NCBI RefSeq assembly: GCF_037042905.1 | Contig: NC_087247.1 | Location: 41,887,920-41,951,919 of the forward strand | Length of the DNA stretch: 64,000 nucleotides | Origin: Lytechinus pictus | Lineage: Eukaryota; Echinodermata; Echinoidea; Temnopleuroida; Toxopneustidae | Direction of reading: 5' to 3' | Shown here: one piece after another, positions 24,301 through 36,363 of the stretch | Layout: each line of letters opens with the position of its first letter | Position numbering within the stretch: position 1 is the stretch's first letter | The notes under the pieces: model-generated | What the model was told of the DNA's origin: nothing | Database searches by the model: none | What the model saw: the letters and a program-made list of their open reading frames with translations, nothing else | Position numbers and translations under genes: made by a program

Positions 24301-27300
24301 CTGAAGATGGAGAGAATGAAACTAGTCCAGGAGAAGGTCAAGGAGAAACTTGGAGCAGACGTTGCTTCTCGCTTGCAGACAAAGTCACAGGCTAATGGTA
24401 TGCTAATTATACAGTATGTTTAACCCTAAATAGATTGGGCTATTTTGACACCCCTTATGATCTCGGCCGTCAATCGCGCGATCGCGACGAAAATTGGCAC
24501 GTACCTTACCCATGGCATAATCTACAAGACTATAATGTCAAATTCTGTGTAAAATCTCATTGCTAATTAATTATGCTAATTTATGCATAAAATCAAAAGT
24601 TTGCTCTAATTAACTAAATAATGCCCCTAAAATGCTAATTTTGGTACACAGAGTCAGTCTTTACAGGGATCTGATCAAATGTACTTTAACAAAATTACAA
24701 CATCACATTTATTTTCTTATGAATTTTATTGTTTTCTAAAATTCTTATGTATTTCTCTGTTTTTTTACTTTTTGTTTTTTGATATTTTTTCAATGGAAAT
24801 TGTCGGGGACTTTATTTTTACCATAAACAAGATAGAGTTCATTGATTTTAATCAGTAAAAGGAAAAATAATGATACATTTATGAATTTTGGCTAGAACAC
24901 TATTTGAATTGGATTTGTACACAAATTCACGTTTTTGAGCAACTTTGGGCCTGCATGCACTTACAAAATGTTGTGTGATATCAGAACCGCGTACCCGGGG
25001 GTCGCAGTTTTGGTCTCAAAAGTTGTGCGAGACTTGAAAGTTAAAAGTCAGCGAGCGACGCGGTCAAAAAATATTGCACAGCGGATTTATCGCGAAAAAT
25101 GTCGAGGGGGGGCTGATTATCAGCCCCCCCAGTCTTCTTATTGAATTGACTCCACAGGTTTTTTTTGTTGCGTTGCAGCAAAAAAAATGTGTTTTTTTTG
25201 TGATGCAACATGTCCAATTGACTATGTACAGCAGAATATTAATGAATAAGCTCCTACTGAGAAATTACTTATTTTATTCCGGAGTCATTTGGCAAATTAT
25301 TTTTACATACAAACACTCTGTTGGTCATTTTGTTAGATTCTGTTAGAATTTTTTTTCATTGTTAATCACAACTTGAATTTCTGTTGAAATATTCTGTAAA
25401 TGACTAACATGATTTATTTCTTTGTATGTTTTAGATGCTGAGCTAGCAGAAGAAAAGGATGAACCTGAGTTAGCAATGTTGGTTGATGCAGACTCTGTCT
25501 CACAAGCCGGTGATGATAGTCTTGCTCCAGTAAGTTATCCCATCAACACCATCCAAATAGCACATTTGGAATATCTTACACATTGTTCAGTGGAAGAAGT
25601 CTTGATTTGATTCCTTGCATCTTTCTTTGTGTGTGTGTGTATTATTGGGAAATAAAGCATGATATTTAAGTAAGCTTTAAGACTAAACTGGTCAATGAAA
25701 AAAATGGTCATAAAGATGAAGAGAGAGAATACAAAAATTGAATTTGCCTGGATGTATACCAGACACATATTCAGATGAGTGTTCATGTAATAAATTAATT
25801 ATCATAATTAACCATTGTACACTCTCTCAATTCACAAACCATTGGTGATTTATTTGGTTATTCCATAGGAGGGAAGTGCAGATGTGAATGCACCCACTCC
25901 TCTTGGGCTTGAAGAGCTTGCTCCTACGCCTGCCATGGATGACATCTTTGGTAAGTACATATTAAAGGATAGTCTATCATAGAAGTGCTTCATTGAGTTA
26001 AGCTTGATTAAGAGGAAGTCCATCTTGACTTCAAGTTGGCTTTAATCAAAGTAAAAAAGGTGAAAGAAGTGTATAATTGAAGATCTGGCATAAAATCCAT
26101 CTCAAAATAACAGAGATATGTTATTGATGTTTGATTGTTAACATTACATTTGAGCATTTCATTCAATAAACTGACATTTCTTTTATGCTTCATTATTTGT
26201 TTCCTTAAAAGCATGTATGAAAAAAATATTGCTAGTTATATGACACCTAGATAGATCCTTGTCATTTCCTTGGTTGTTTGATATCGATCATTCAGCCCAT
26301 TTTACAATGACGTCATCAACCGTGCAATTTTGGATCCATACGATTTTGTCCATTGCACGCGCGCACCGAGATGGGAGGCACCACAAAATATTGCGCATGT
26401 TGTATGTATGCGATGATCATCCGACCGAGCTCGCACTGCATGTCTGCATGACCATATATTTTGCTTCGAAATTCATAATTTTCAAGTGAAAAAGAATAAT
26501 TTTTAGGTGTCATATAAATCAAATAATGAATGATGTTCTTTTCATTCGTGCAATGGACAGAATACTTCTTTCGGTGAAAGATGAAATTAATGATCCATTC
26601 AACTCGGCTATGACTCTTTGAATGGATCATTTCATCTTTCACCTCATGAAGTATTCTGTCCATTGCATTGATGAACATTCATTATTTGTATACTATACAT
26701 TGATTGCATTGGTAAAATAATTTTTTTTTAAATGATAATAGCACTTTGTATATATTAGTATGAATAAATGTTAATGAGCTTAGCAGTGGAGGGGGGGGGG
26801 GTGCTGATCTATGTCAGCAAAGTTTTTTGGGGGGATATTTTAACTGTGCAGCTTTCTTTAGTTTGTCTGAGAGGCAAAATGAAGAGGTCACCAAAAATAT
26901 TGGCAAATAAAAATAACCTTTGTTTGTTTCAAAGTTTTGGCAAACTAATATTTGAAATAGATAGATAGAATAGATTGTGTGATGGAATGGGTATTCAGTA
27001 GTTGTATATCTCAGGTTCTAAATCATTACAAGGAAAACCCCTTATTATTTGATTCATTCAATTTTCTTCATCACTCAAGCTCATCTCATAAGGCTTGGTA
27101 ACTGCAAGTTGATAGAGATGTTTATGATGCTGAAGTAGAAACAGTGCGCATTATAAACACACACCTAAATCAATGTATCTATATGCTTGAATACACCTGT
27201 TGTTAAGAGAAGCACTTAGTGAAAAGACTTGAGCAGTGCCATCCTTTCAAAGACCAATACAATTCCCTTTGTTCTCATCACAATAGGTAATTGATCTAAA

Positions 27301-28516
27301 CATTGTAATACTCTCTGTAAACTTAAAAAAGATGGAGTAACAGGGTTTGTGTGCATGGTCATGGAGTGATTGCATATCTTTATCATTTGAATGAAACTCT
27401 TCTTGGGTTGGTGGTTGGTGGGGGAGAGGTTTCATGTAATCATGGTACCCCATGAAATGTTTTCAATTAATTATCATAGTATCATGATGATAATCTTCAT
27501 ATATCAGACAGATAGTAGTCAGATTAAATGTTCGCAAAGATAAGAAATATTGTTATGTAAATCATGATAATTGTCTAAATTCTAATTTTATTTAGGTTAG
27601 GAAATGACATTTATCAGACTAAGTACTATTTGGCACATTTATGACTTTCTTTGAATTATTAGTGTTAGTTCTCTGGAATGGTAATTAGTCATGGTATTTT
27701 ACTACCTTTAACTTAGAAGCACTTATTATTGTTACTTAATGCTTTGGTTAAGGGTCAGTGATATGAATTATACTTGAGTATCATGTAACATATCAGTCTT
27801 ACAGAAGTGAAGTAGCCATTGAATAATTTTTTAACACTGATTCTCTATGAAATTTGAAATGCAATTATTGGATGTCACACATTTTCTGCAGTTTTATTCT
27901 TTAATTTGTCATTTAAAAAAAGCTATGTGAGCACATATCTTAGAAAGTAGTGACTGGATATCAAAAAGCTACAAAGATTATATCCTGAATTTTGTTTTTA
28001 AATAATTTTTATTAAAGAAAAAACAACACTTATTTCTTATTTGGATTAGGCACCCAATTAAAGTAAATCTTCACTTATAATCACAAATATGGAAAAACAC
28101 ATGTTCATTTCATATTCTCCAAATCTACATCGCTCTAGGGCACATGCATTCATATAATCTAGTAATGAATTGGAATATCGACAGATTAATGTAGGGGCTT
28201 TACCAAAGTAAGGATGGACTGGAATTCTGTGTATAGAGTGGATGGTACATTTCCACTCCTACCCCATGTACTGGAAGTCATCATTGCAACTTTAACCCCT
28301 GACCCTTCTGTTCAATTCTGAAAATCAGGTAACATTGAGGAGTTGAAGAAGCAGCATGAGGAGCAGGTAAAGGAATACGAACGTCAGCAAGAGGTGAACA
28401 AAACCAGAGCTGACCAGGATCTACAGAGCAAGTTGGCTGCCCGTCGCTCCAGGCGACAACGCCAAGCAGCCCAGGAGGCAGAGATGGCCGCCCTTCAAGG
28501 AGATGCTCCGTATTAA
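15307..28516 (+). CDS. Unrecognised 573-residue acylation-motif, Pro/Gln-rich coiled-coil protein (12 coding exons)
   Basis: Exons: 15307-15345, 16142-16375, 17309-17493, 18283-18385, 19591-19608, 22139-22292, 22890-23088, 23519-23777, 24232-24397, 25435-25529, 25869-25950, 28329-28516. All introns are GT-AG and all phases match through to TAA at 28514-28516. The protein starts MGCASS, which fits N-myristoylation at Gly2 (MGxxxS) and possible palmitoylation at Cys3, suggesting membrane attachment (inference). Residues 14-91 are Pro/Gln-rich and probably disordered. About 95-245 is Gln/Glu/Lys-rich and coiled-coil-like. About 245-400 is more globular, with FGIRRWADVIQLP and IKFPYCTPDEIETLNKA. 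About 398-450 is a charged helix, 452-511 is acidic, and the C-terminus is a basic helix with RRSRRQRQ. I recognise no named family. Introns carry a SINE, a direct duplication and MITEs. A 5' non-coding exon is likely. Confidence 0.8.
16865..17134 (-). mobile_element. tRNA-derived SINE in intron 2 of the coiled-coil gene
   Basis: On the minus strand, 17134 to about 17050 reads as a tRNA-like head: A-box-like TGGTCCAGTGGTTAGAG, an anticodon loop CTCATAA (CAT) and a B box GAGTTCGAATCCC. The anticodon stem is mismatched, so it is not a working tRNA. About 180 bp of non-tRNA body follows towards 16865. This is the usual layout of a tRNA-derived SINE. Confidence 0.65.
19591..19608 (+). other. 18-nt in-frame microexon of the coiled-coil gene
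   Basis: A T-rich tract ending TTTTTTTTAG precedes TTCAACCAAGCACAGCAG, which is followed by GTACAC. It adds six residues (FNQAQQ) in phase 0 between exons ending KEQQ and beginning EYMD, and so continues the Gln-rich helix. It could be alternatively spliced. Skipping it also keeps the frame. Confidence 0.55.
19845..20165. repeat. Two-copy direct duplication, period about 172 bp
   Basis: The words TATCCATAATTCCAC (19851) and TATCCGTAATTCCAC (20023) begin two similar units that share AGAAAAACTATCAC, TACTTCAATAC and AACAAAGCTTAT. It lies in the long intron between the microexon and the next exon of the coiled-coil gene. Confidence 0.75.
21453..22045. mobile_element. Foldback MITE, TTAAAGGAGAATGAAAC family, copy 1
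   Basis: It begins TTAAAGGAGAATGAAACTCT and ends with the inverse (GGTTTCATTCTCCTTTAA-like) at 22045. Much of its 593 bp is self-complementary: GAGCATTTGAATGTCGAGATCACTAATGC recurs inverted in the right half. The other copies are at 36364 and 40843. It is intronic and non-coding. Confidence 0.8.
22380..22828. mobile_element. Probable short-TIR element
   Basis: AATGCCTCTGGCACCAACCATGG near the left end and CCTATGGTGGAGGCATA near the right end are imperfect inverted copies. The interior has several GGTCA words, including AAGGTCAAAGG near 22660. It occupies the intron before the exon at 22890. Confidence 0.45.
24421..25140. mobile_element. Intronic repeat ending in a C-rich palindrome
   Basis: The left end TAAATAGATTGGGC and the right end (inverse reads TAAGAAGACTGGGG) are imperfect inverted copies. 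The right end contains the palindrome GGGGGGCTGATTATCAGCCCCCC near 25106-25130. The left interior is GC-rich (GGCCGTCAATCGCGCGATCGCG), and the middle is AT-rich and non-coding. Confidence 0.5.
26237..26516. mobile_element. Short-TIR element (TATATGACACC)
   Basis: The left terminus TATATGACACCTAGAT and the right terminus TTTTAGGTGTCATATA are inverted over about 13 bp. The 280-bp interior is richer in CpG than the intron around it. Open frames across it on both strands are not conserved and look spurious. Confidence 0.65.
26519..26689. repeat. 170-bp foldback hairpin
   Basis: Two arms of roughly 70-80 bp are inverted copies: GCAATGGACAGAATACTTC on the left recurs as its complement on the right, as do the stretches reading GTGAAAGATGAAAT and ATGATCCATTCAA. 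It abuts the preceding short-TIR element directly. Confidence 0.85.
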
Positions 28517-30712
28517 GAGTACCTAGTGTCCAGTAATGACCAAAGGCTGTCTGACCAGAGGTGCTGATGACCAGTGGACATACTGGTTGTAATTGTCTGC
28601 CTTCTTCCATTCAGGATGCTGCCTAAGAGTACCATCGACAATCATACATACTTGTCTTTCCTCATCACCTTGATACTGCCTCCAGTCAGTCATGTACTCC
28701 TGAAAAAAATGTGAACAGAGCCCTAACAGGATGACTAACACTCTTCACTTGTTTTAGTTCAGATATTAAGGGCCTGAATTTAATATTGGAATGATATTTA
28801 AACTAAACTTTTTAGATATATGTGTGAAGCTTTAATATTAACATGGCCCCGTCATAATTACTTATTCTTATTAGCTTTGAAATAGTCAATTTGGTTTGAA
28901 AAAGATCTACTTAGATTTTTTTGTCATCAAACTGCCAAATAACTGATCATAGCTCTCCATTCCAATGAATTGGTATATATAGCTAACTCTTCTATGATTA
29001 CGATTTAATCTCATATTTTATAAAAATTTCTTTACTTCCTGTATATAATTTGTGCAATTATTTCATTCTATATAATCAAAAGGAATATTCGGCCCTGTCT
29101 CTGTTACTAGTATACTGTACTTTGACCATAAAATGCATACCGGTACTGTGTGTGTATATACGAGTAGCTTTAATCATTTGATATCATATATTGTATGGTC
29201 AGTAATTACAGTGCAGATATGTTGTCAAGGTTTAGTGGGTCGAGGCCAGTCAATTATTGTTTTTTGAAGTGCTATAGCTAATTAAAAAAAAAAAAAAAAA
29301 AAACCTGTAATGTTCTTACACAAGGAATACCAAGTGTAGCAAAAACAAATTGGGAAAATTTAATATTTGATTTCTAGTGTCAAAGAATGTTAATCAGTTC
29401 CAATTGCTAAAGAATATTTCAGTTGGCATTGCATAAATCAGTTGATGTAATTATCTCAGTTGAATTATTACAACATTCACACATGTTACCTTGATAGTGG
29501 ATTACTGTTTGTATATATCTATGTTTATAGTTATTATTATAAGTTGTGTAAATATATCCGAGAAAACTACAAACCTTGTTTACAAAATTTTCTCTTTTTA
29601 TTCGATGATTTCAGTATTACAATTGGTTGGAAATGTAAAGGAATTCCATCCACCTATAAAATAAAGAAAAATTTTAATATATATATATTATGCTTTGAGA
29701 ATATTTTGTGCTATATCTCCGGTACAGTGTATATATTATGCAGTTGAATATATATCAGTCTATTTTCCAGTATGAGAAAATTTATATTTTTTATGACTAA
29801 TTAATTTGTCCGTTTTCTGTATGCAAACTGTATAATTCCGTCTATGAACTATTGTGGATGGTTTTCCATCTCTTCGATTGTAACAAAAGAAAAACAAGTT
29901 TGAAGGTGGTTGATCCCTCAAGTGGCTCTCAAGTTCAAATGAGATAAATGTACTTCACTTTATATGATTTCTGTTACCTTTGACCTTGATACCTCCAAAA
30001 CTAATCAGATCATCTTTCCTATACTTGAACATATGTTTGCATACTTGGACTTAGTTTAAATATATTCCATCAAATAACACTTTAGTTATCACAAGAACAA
30101 AAATGGGATGGATTAAACATAAAGTTTTCATCTAGCAACCATCTACATTGAGCAGAGGCTTATAAAAGATTATTGTGACAAATCAAAATTGAAATGGAAG
30201 CATAACATCTTTAAATGGTGAACAGTATCTGTAATAAGATAGAAATGATAGCTCCAAGTTATTGAATGTACAGCTGTGACATTTGTAGCATATTTTATGC
30301 ATATTATTGGAAATTAGTGTATGGTGTTATTTAGAGTTCTGTAGGAATTTGAAAATTTTGTAGTGCAATCAGTACTCTTGTTTGATGTGAATCACAAATT
30401 TAGTGGACTTTTTTCATTAAGTTTGGGTATGTCTAAAGACTATTCATTTGATTTCTTTGTCAGACAATTTATCATAGAACACTTGTTGTGTGAAAGATGT
30501 AAGATCTAATATCAAAGGGTGAAATTTTGAATTTAAATGTTTGAATAGAGAAAAATCAGGTTATAAGATATCGTGTTCTTTTTCTTTATGGTAAACTTCT
30601 CATGTATGTAATGGGGACAAAATTCAGGACACAATTTTCATATATCTATATAGCTTTCTGATATATGATCACTAAATTTACCAGATAATCTATCAACTAA
30701 AATCTTCAAATT
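28517..30712. other. 3' flank of the coiled-coil gene; no other feature seen
   Basis: AT-rich sequence after the stop codon. A candidate polyadenylation hexamer AATAAA lies near 29659, inside TATAAAATAAAGAA, but several others occur further on, so the mRNA end is not fixed. No further exon is convincing. Confidence 0.3.
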
Positions 30713-31239
30713 TTAAAGGTCAAGTCCACCTCAGAAAAATGTTAATTCAAATCAATAGAGAAAAAAATCAGACAGGCATAATGCTGAAAATTTCATCAAA
30801 ATTAGATGTCAAATAAGAAAGTTATGACATTTTAAGTTTCGCTTATTTTTCAGAAAATAATTGTATGCACAATTTAGTCACAGGCAAATGAGAGAATCGG
30901 TGATGTCCCTCAACTCACTGTTTCTCTAATTTGTTATTGTTTGAATTATACAATATTTCAAATTTTACAGATTTGACAATAAGGACCAACTTGACTGAAC
31001 CATAAAATGTTAATGGTAATTCCACGTGTTCTGGGTGAAATACAACTTTGTTTTAAAGGACAATGAGGGGAAAATTGGAATATTTCAAAAATAGCTATTT
31101 TATGAAATTAAGCGAAAATTTAAAATGTAATAACTTTCTTATTTTACATCAAATTTTGATGAAACTTCAGTGTTGTGCTTGTTGGATTTTCCTCTTTTTA
31201 TTCAAACCATCTTTTTGTTTGGGTGGACTTGTCCTTTAA
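30713..31239. mobile_element. Foldback MITE, TTAAAGGTCAAGTCCACC family, copy 1
   Basis: It starts TTAAAGGTCAAGTCCACC and ends GGTGGACTTGTCCTTTAA. The two halves are largely complementary, with ATTTCATCAAAATTAGATGT on the left matching an inverted copy on the right. It is 527 bp and non-coding. Related copies are at 50308-50918 and 53996-54575. Confidence 0.85.
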
Positions 31240-31478
31240 GATTGGAATGATGAAATGTAATTCACATAAATCAATATTTCTCAGAGCTTTAGACAGGCTT
31301 CAATTTCCACTATTTAGTTTAGTAGTATGATCCCCATAGCAAGAAAGTAAATATAATAAGAATTTACCATAAGTTTGAAGAGTATAAAGAAAAATGATAA
31401 AAATAAATAAAAAGGCATATAGATCTACATGTATGCATGAGTAAATAATTTGATATAGTGAAATTTTTTAAGGGGATT

Positions 31479-32026
31479 CCTGAGCTCCGTAACACAAAGA
31501 TTAGCGATCAATCGCTAAATGAACTGACCGATCAATATAAATGTTACACGGGCATTAGGTTTAAAATGCTGACCAGGGACTAATCAGTGCGGTTCTTTCA
31601 TATTTGCAATCCGTCGCAAACCTTTAGATTAGCGATCAATCGCTAAATGAACTGACCGATCAATATAAATGTTACACGGGCATTAGGTTTAAAATGCTGA
31701 CCAGGGACTAATCAGTGCGGTTCTTTCATATTTGCAATCCGTCGCAAACCTTTAGATTAGCGATCAATCGCTAAATGAACTGACCGATCAATATAAATGT
31801 TACACGGGCATTAGGTTTAAAATGCTGACCAGGGACTAATCAGTGCGGTTCTTTCATATTTGCAATCCGTCGCAAACCTTTAGATTAGCGATCAATCGCT
31901 AAATGAACTGACCGATCAATATAAATGTTACACGGGCATTAGGTTTAAAATACTGACCAGGGACCAACCAGTACGGTTCTTTCACATTTGCAATTCATTG
32001 CAAACCTTTGTGTTACGGAGCCCAGG
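31479..32026. mobile_element. TIR-bounded element with four 128-bp tandem units
   Basis: Ends GCTCCGTAACACAAAG and CTTTGTGTTACGGAGC are inverted copies, flanked inside by GATTAGCGATCAATCGCTAA. Units begin at 31499, 31627, 31755 and 31883, an exact 128-bp period. The first three read as identical; the fourth has scattered substitutions. Each unit contains the small palindrome TTAGCGATCAATCGCTAA. An isolated terminus of the same family lies at about 47128-47159. Confidence 0.9.
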
Positions 32027-32029
32027 CCG

Positions 32030-33093
32030 TGATACTTGACATTCTACCTACTGTACGATATTGTTATTCCAGTAGGTTTTTATACTAGGACCAGCTTGTT
32101 GCAACACACCGTTTAAACAAGATACGTACATATGTGTGTGACAATCATTGTGTGTTCCATTACAGGATATTGGTTAAATTTGATATTATTACTGCAGTGT
32201 ACTCCTTTATACCACTACTACTTCTATACAAACGATTAACCAAAACAACAAAATGGTGCCAATATGTGTTTTGATTTCTATGAAAAGAATAACTGTTTTA
32301 GCCTTCTTGTGAAAAAATGCCTTCTCTGTTATTATTCCAACATTTCCGCTTAGTTTTTCAGAATAGGACATTTCTATAAGCATTTCTTCTCAAAATAACT
32401 ATTTATACTTGTTAATGTGACAACCCCGTCCCCGCCCAAAAAAAAGATAATATAAAAAATGATGGATATTGAATAAAGATAAAAATGCATAACAAAATTG
32501 AAAAGTAGTTTCAAATTAAGAGTGGTTACAAACCATAATTCAGTTTGCACTTGTTTGTGTAGCATCCCACATAAGGGACTTCTCATAATTCTTCTAAACT
32601 GATTTTTATGTACTAGTATATGACACACAGGAAGATTGGTATCAAATACCTCTAGTGCATCTTCCATTGTTGGAATTTGGAGCATGATTAGGAACGTGCA
32701 CCATGCACGAAGCTTTTACAAAATATTCTTGTACATATACTTTAGTAAGCTGAAAGAATATTCAGATATATTTGTATATTTTATTTCCTCAGTTGATTTG
32801 TGTATTTAATCCATCTATTACTAACCTTGTGTCTTTCATGTATAGTGTATGTACACTCAATCCAGCTATGTGATATTAGACAGCTTCAAAGATACCTTGA
32901 AAATGAGACAACTGTAAAAAATGAAAAATTATATTTTGTGTGTGATTCTAACTTCATATTTTGTACATTTACATGGTAATGTGTTTTTTTGCATGAATAA
33001 AAATCTATTGTAGTGCCTATTGAAAAGGGATTGCTTTGTCATATTTCTGTTTTGTATTTGCTTGTAGATGGTTGATTTCTCGAAATCATTACA
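32030..33093. other. No feature recognised
   Basis: AT-rich sequence with no repeat family or exon I can support. Short open frames on the minus strand lack coding character. Confidence 0.3.
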
Positions 33094-34024
33094 TTTTTGT
33101 CTCACCTGCATAGCAGAGTGAGACTATAGGCGCCGCTTTTCCGACGGCGACGGCGGCGTCAACACCAAATCTTAACCTGAGGTTAAGTTTTTGAAATGAC
33201 AGCATAACTTAGAAAGTATATGGACCTAGTTCATGAAACTTGGCCATAAGGTTAATCAAGTATTACTGAACATCCTGCCTGAGTTTCATGTCACATGACC
33301 AAGGTCAAAGGTCATTTAGGGTCAATGAACTTAGACCATGTTGGGGGAATCAACATCAAAATCTTAACCTAAGGTTAAGTTTTTGAAATGTCATCATAAC
33401 TTAGAAAATATATGGACCTAGTTCATGAAACTTATACATAAGGTTAATCAAGTATCACTGAACATCCTGCATGAGTTTCACATCACATGACCAAGGTCAA
33501 AGGTCATTTAGGGTCAATGAACTTTGGCCGAATTGGGGGTATCTGTTGTATTACCATCATAACTTTGAAAGTTTATGGATCTGATTCATGAAACTTGGAC
33601 ATAATAGTAATCAAGTATTACTGAACATCCTGTGCAAGTTTCAGGTCACATGATCAAGGTCAAAGGTCATTTAGGGTCAATGAACTTTGGCCAAATTGGG
33701 GTATTTGTTGAATTACAGCCATAAATTTGAAAGTGTGTTGGTCTAGTTCATAAAACTTGGACATAATAGTAATCAAGTATCACTGAACATCCTGTGCGAG
33801 TTTCAGGTCACATGATCAAGGTCAAAGGTCATGTAAGGTCAAAGAACTTTGGCCACGTTGGGGGTATTTGTTGAATTGCCATCATATCTCTATAAGTGTA
33901 TTGGTCTAGTTCATAAAAGAGTAACTGAACATCTTGTGCGAGTTATAGTAGTTTTTAAAATCAACACTGCTGCTATATTGAATCGCGTGATGCAGGTGAG
34001 ACGGCCAGAGGCATTCCACTTGTT
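33094..34024 (+). mobile_element. DR1-motif repeat element, copy 2
   Basis: It has the same ends as copy 1: TTTTGTCTCACCTGCATAGC at 33094 and GCATTCCACTTGTT ending at 34024. The interior has four monomers with AAGGTCAAAGGTCA (near 33300, 33492, 33657 and 33820), so it is about half the size of copy 1. The leading GC-rich CGACGGCGACGG box is conserved. Confidence 0.85.
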
Positions 34025-34785
34025 GAATTTGTAATTTGAAGAGGAAAGTCAAACCATGAGACCATAATTGATGCTTTATTTTCAACATTCATTTTACAAC
34101 ATAGATCTTTAAAAATTTAGAAACAAATGAATATCGCGCTCGGAAGGCCAACGGATCGGTTCAATTAGTATAGAAGTTGATCAAGCGTTCTAGTCTTGAA
34201 ATGATTAGGAGTTTGTGAGTGTATAATCTTTGAGATGCGAGTCTCAATATGATGCCCGGTTGTATTTATAGTGACAAGAGTTTCTCCCAATCTTCGTGTT
34301 CAGATTGGGGGGATACTAGGTCTCGGCAGACTTGTCATGGGGAAGAGGTACGGGGGATGCCTGCTTTCCATGTTGATTTCATGGTCCTGTTCAACACACC
34401 CAGACAAGTGAGTTAATCGCAAATACTTGCTACAAAAAACACACAAAGAATGCAGATTTGAATACTACTATCTGAAATATATTCATGAATACAAAAAAAA
34501 TAAATACAAGTAGCTCATTATTTCATGGAGTTACATTGGTCACATTCACATATTAAATGTAAATTCTTTACTGAAAGACTGTCTATATTTTATATTTCAT
34601 ATTGATAGTTCTTCATAGTATTAAAGGCGGAAATCATAATCAGAATGACAGGTGACAAGGATAAACACCTCACTTTTAGCAGTAAAAGACAAGTTCAATA
34701 TGTATATGCAAACATTTAATAACATAATACAGTTACAAGCAAGAAAGGGGGTCTTCATGGACAATAGCATTTTAAAAGTGTATTT
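34025..34785. other. No feature recognised
   Basis: 34100-34420 is less AT-rich than its surroundings and contains the word TCCCAATCTTCGTGTTCAGATTGGG, a small hairpin, but I cannot assign it. The rest is AT-rich. Confidence 0.3.
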
Positions 34786-34789
34786 TTGT

Positions 34790-35476
34790 TTAATCCTGAT
34801 ACTCCGGAGGGGGGGGGGGCATTATGCCCTAAAATTTTTGTCGAGACTTCTGTATGCCTCAATATTTCGAAACAAAATTTCATGACTTTTTTCTTTGATC
34901 CTTCCCGGACATTTTGATACCAAATTTATGGCAATCAGACCTACCATGTGTTGAGTCAGATTACGTTTACCGAACACATGTCACTGAAATTTCGCTATTT
35001 CTCTATATTACTGTGTATAACCATATGGACAAAGTCAGGAGCTTTTCCCATCATATGTTTATACTTTTCTAGTTAAGCATCATCATTGCTTCAAATAGTG
35101 CGAATAATTACAACACACACTGTGACACACCCACCCTTACGGATCTGAAAACACTTGACGAAAAACAAAGAAATACATAAGAAAATTAAAAAAAACAATA
35201 AAATACAAAAGAAATAATTACCACAACCTATCTATCTTAGTCAGAATTTGGTGAGGGTGTTATGAAAGACATTTGTACCAACTGAGGCTTTATTCAGTGA
35301 GAAATACCAAAACCTATGATTTCTCGCATAAATTAATTTAAAAAAATTTAAAAGGAATTTTGTGAACTTAGGCAATCAAGCAACCCATGGCAAAGATCTC
35401 GGGGGAGGGGGGCCATTATGCCCCCCCCCCCCCCGTAATACAAGCTTTGAAATAAACCGGGAGTATTAGGGTTAAC
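34790..35476. mobile_element. TIR element with G-run/ATTATG/C-run ends
   Basis: The left end CCTGATACTCCGGAGG and the right end CCGGGAGTATTAGGG are imperfect inverted copies. Inside each lies a G-rich run, then ATTATG, then C residues (near 34810 and 35415). Length is about 685 bp, with a non-coding interior. From 35477 to 36363 I see nothing further. Confidence 0.6.
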
Positions 35477-36363
35477 AACCTTTCAAATCAAAGTTTCTAA
35501 TCAGAATCCCTTTGGAATATATCCAAGGCATCTTGTCATTTCAAGGACAGTAATGAGCCTTTTGAAGCCTTACAAGAGTACAAGAATCTAATCACTCACC
35601 AGATCGTAATGAAATAGAAAACTTAAAAAAAAAATTGAAGACAGAAAAAAAAATGCTTTAATAGGCAGCCCAAGTCATTGGGGTGCAATTTCCAGTATGT
35701 TGAAAACAAATGGTGATTTTTTTCAGTATCTTCTACCAACACAGATGAACTTTCATGACGTACTACATGTTTACAATAATATAATGGAGCACTACCCCCC
35801 CCCCCTTAATCAGAATAGGCCACCGATAATAACCTTTCACAGCCATAGACATTGTCCAAAGCCCCATTCAAATACAATATTGTATGTGTGTTATAACATG
35901 CCTCAATGAGTTATTGTTGTGAAAACAATGGAAGGTTTGGCATGCCCTTGAACTTCAGTAAAACATGCTATCAAAATGTCAATATTACTCACACGTCTCA
36001 TACAATCCAGGTTGGACAAATTACATATAGAATAGATACATGCCTGCAACACTATCCACACCCAAATGCAAAACCAATGGTCATTATCCTACATTATTTG
36101 ATGCGTTATGCTAGCCATTAAATTCTGCTGCAGTAACAAAAAGAATTGCTTATTTTTATTCAAATGATTATTAAGAACATAAACCTTTGAATTGGAAATG
36201 GAGATGTAAATGAAATTAGTTATTCAATTACTAAACTAGTGGTTTATTTAGTGAGTGCTGTGAAAAAAGGTATAAATTTGACATTTAATTACATGTACCA
36301 GCAGCTAAATCTTAACCAACGCTAAAAATAATGTCTTCTACTATTTTTAAAATTATTTGAGAA

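Noticed and set aside
28281..28741. Two overlapping minus-strand frames (109 and 72 codons)
   Set aside because: They are antisense to the last exon and 3' UTR of the coiled-coil gene and show no independent coding signal.
31479..32026. CRISPR array
   Set aside because: Repeats are 128 bp with no variable spacers, bounded by TIRs, in an animal-type genome.
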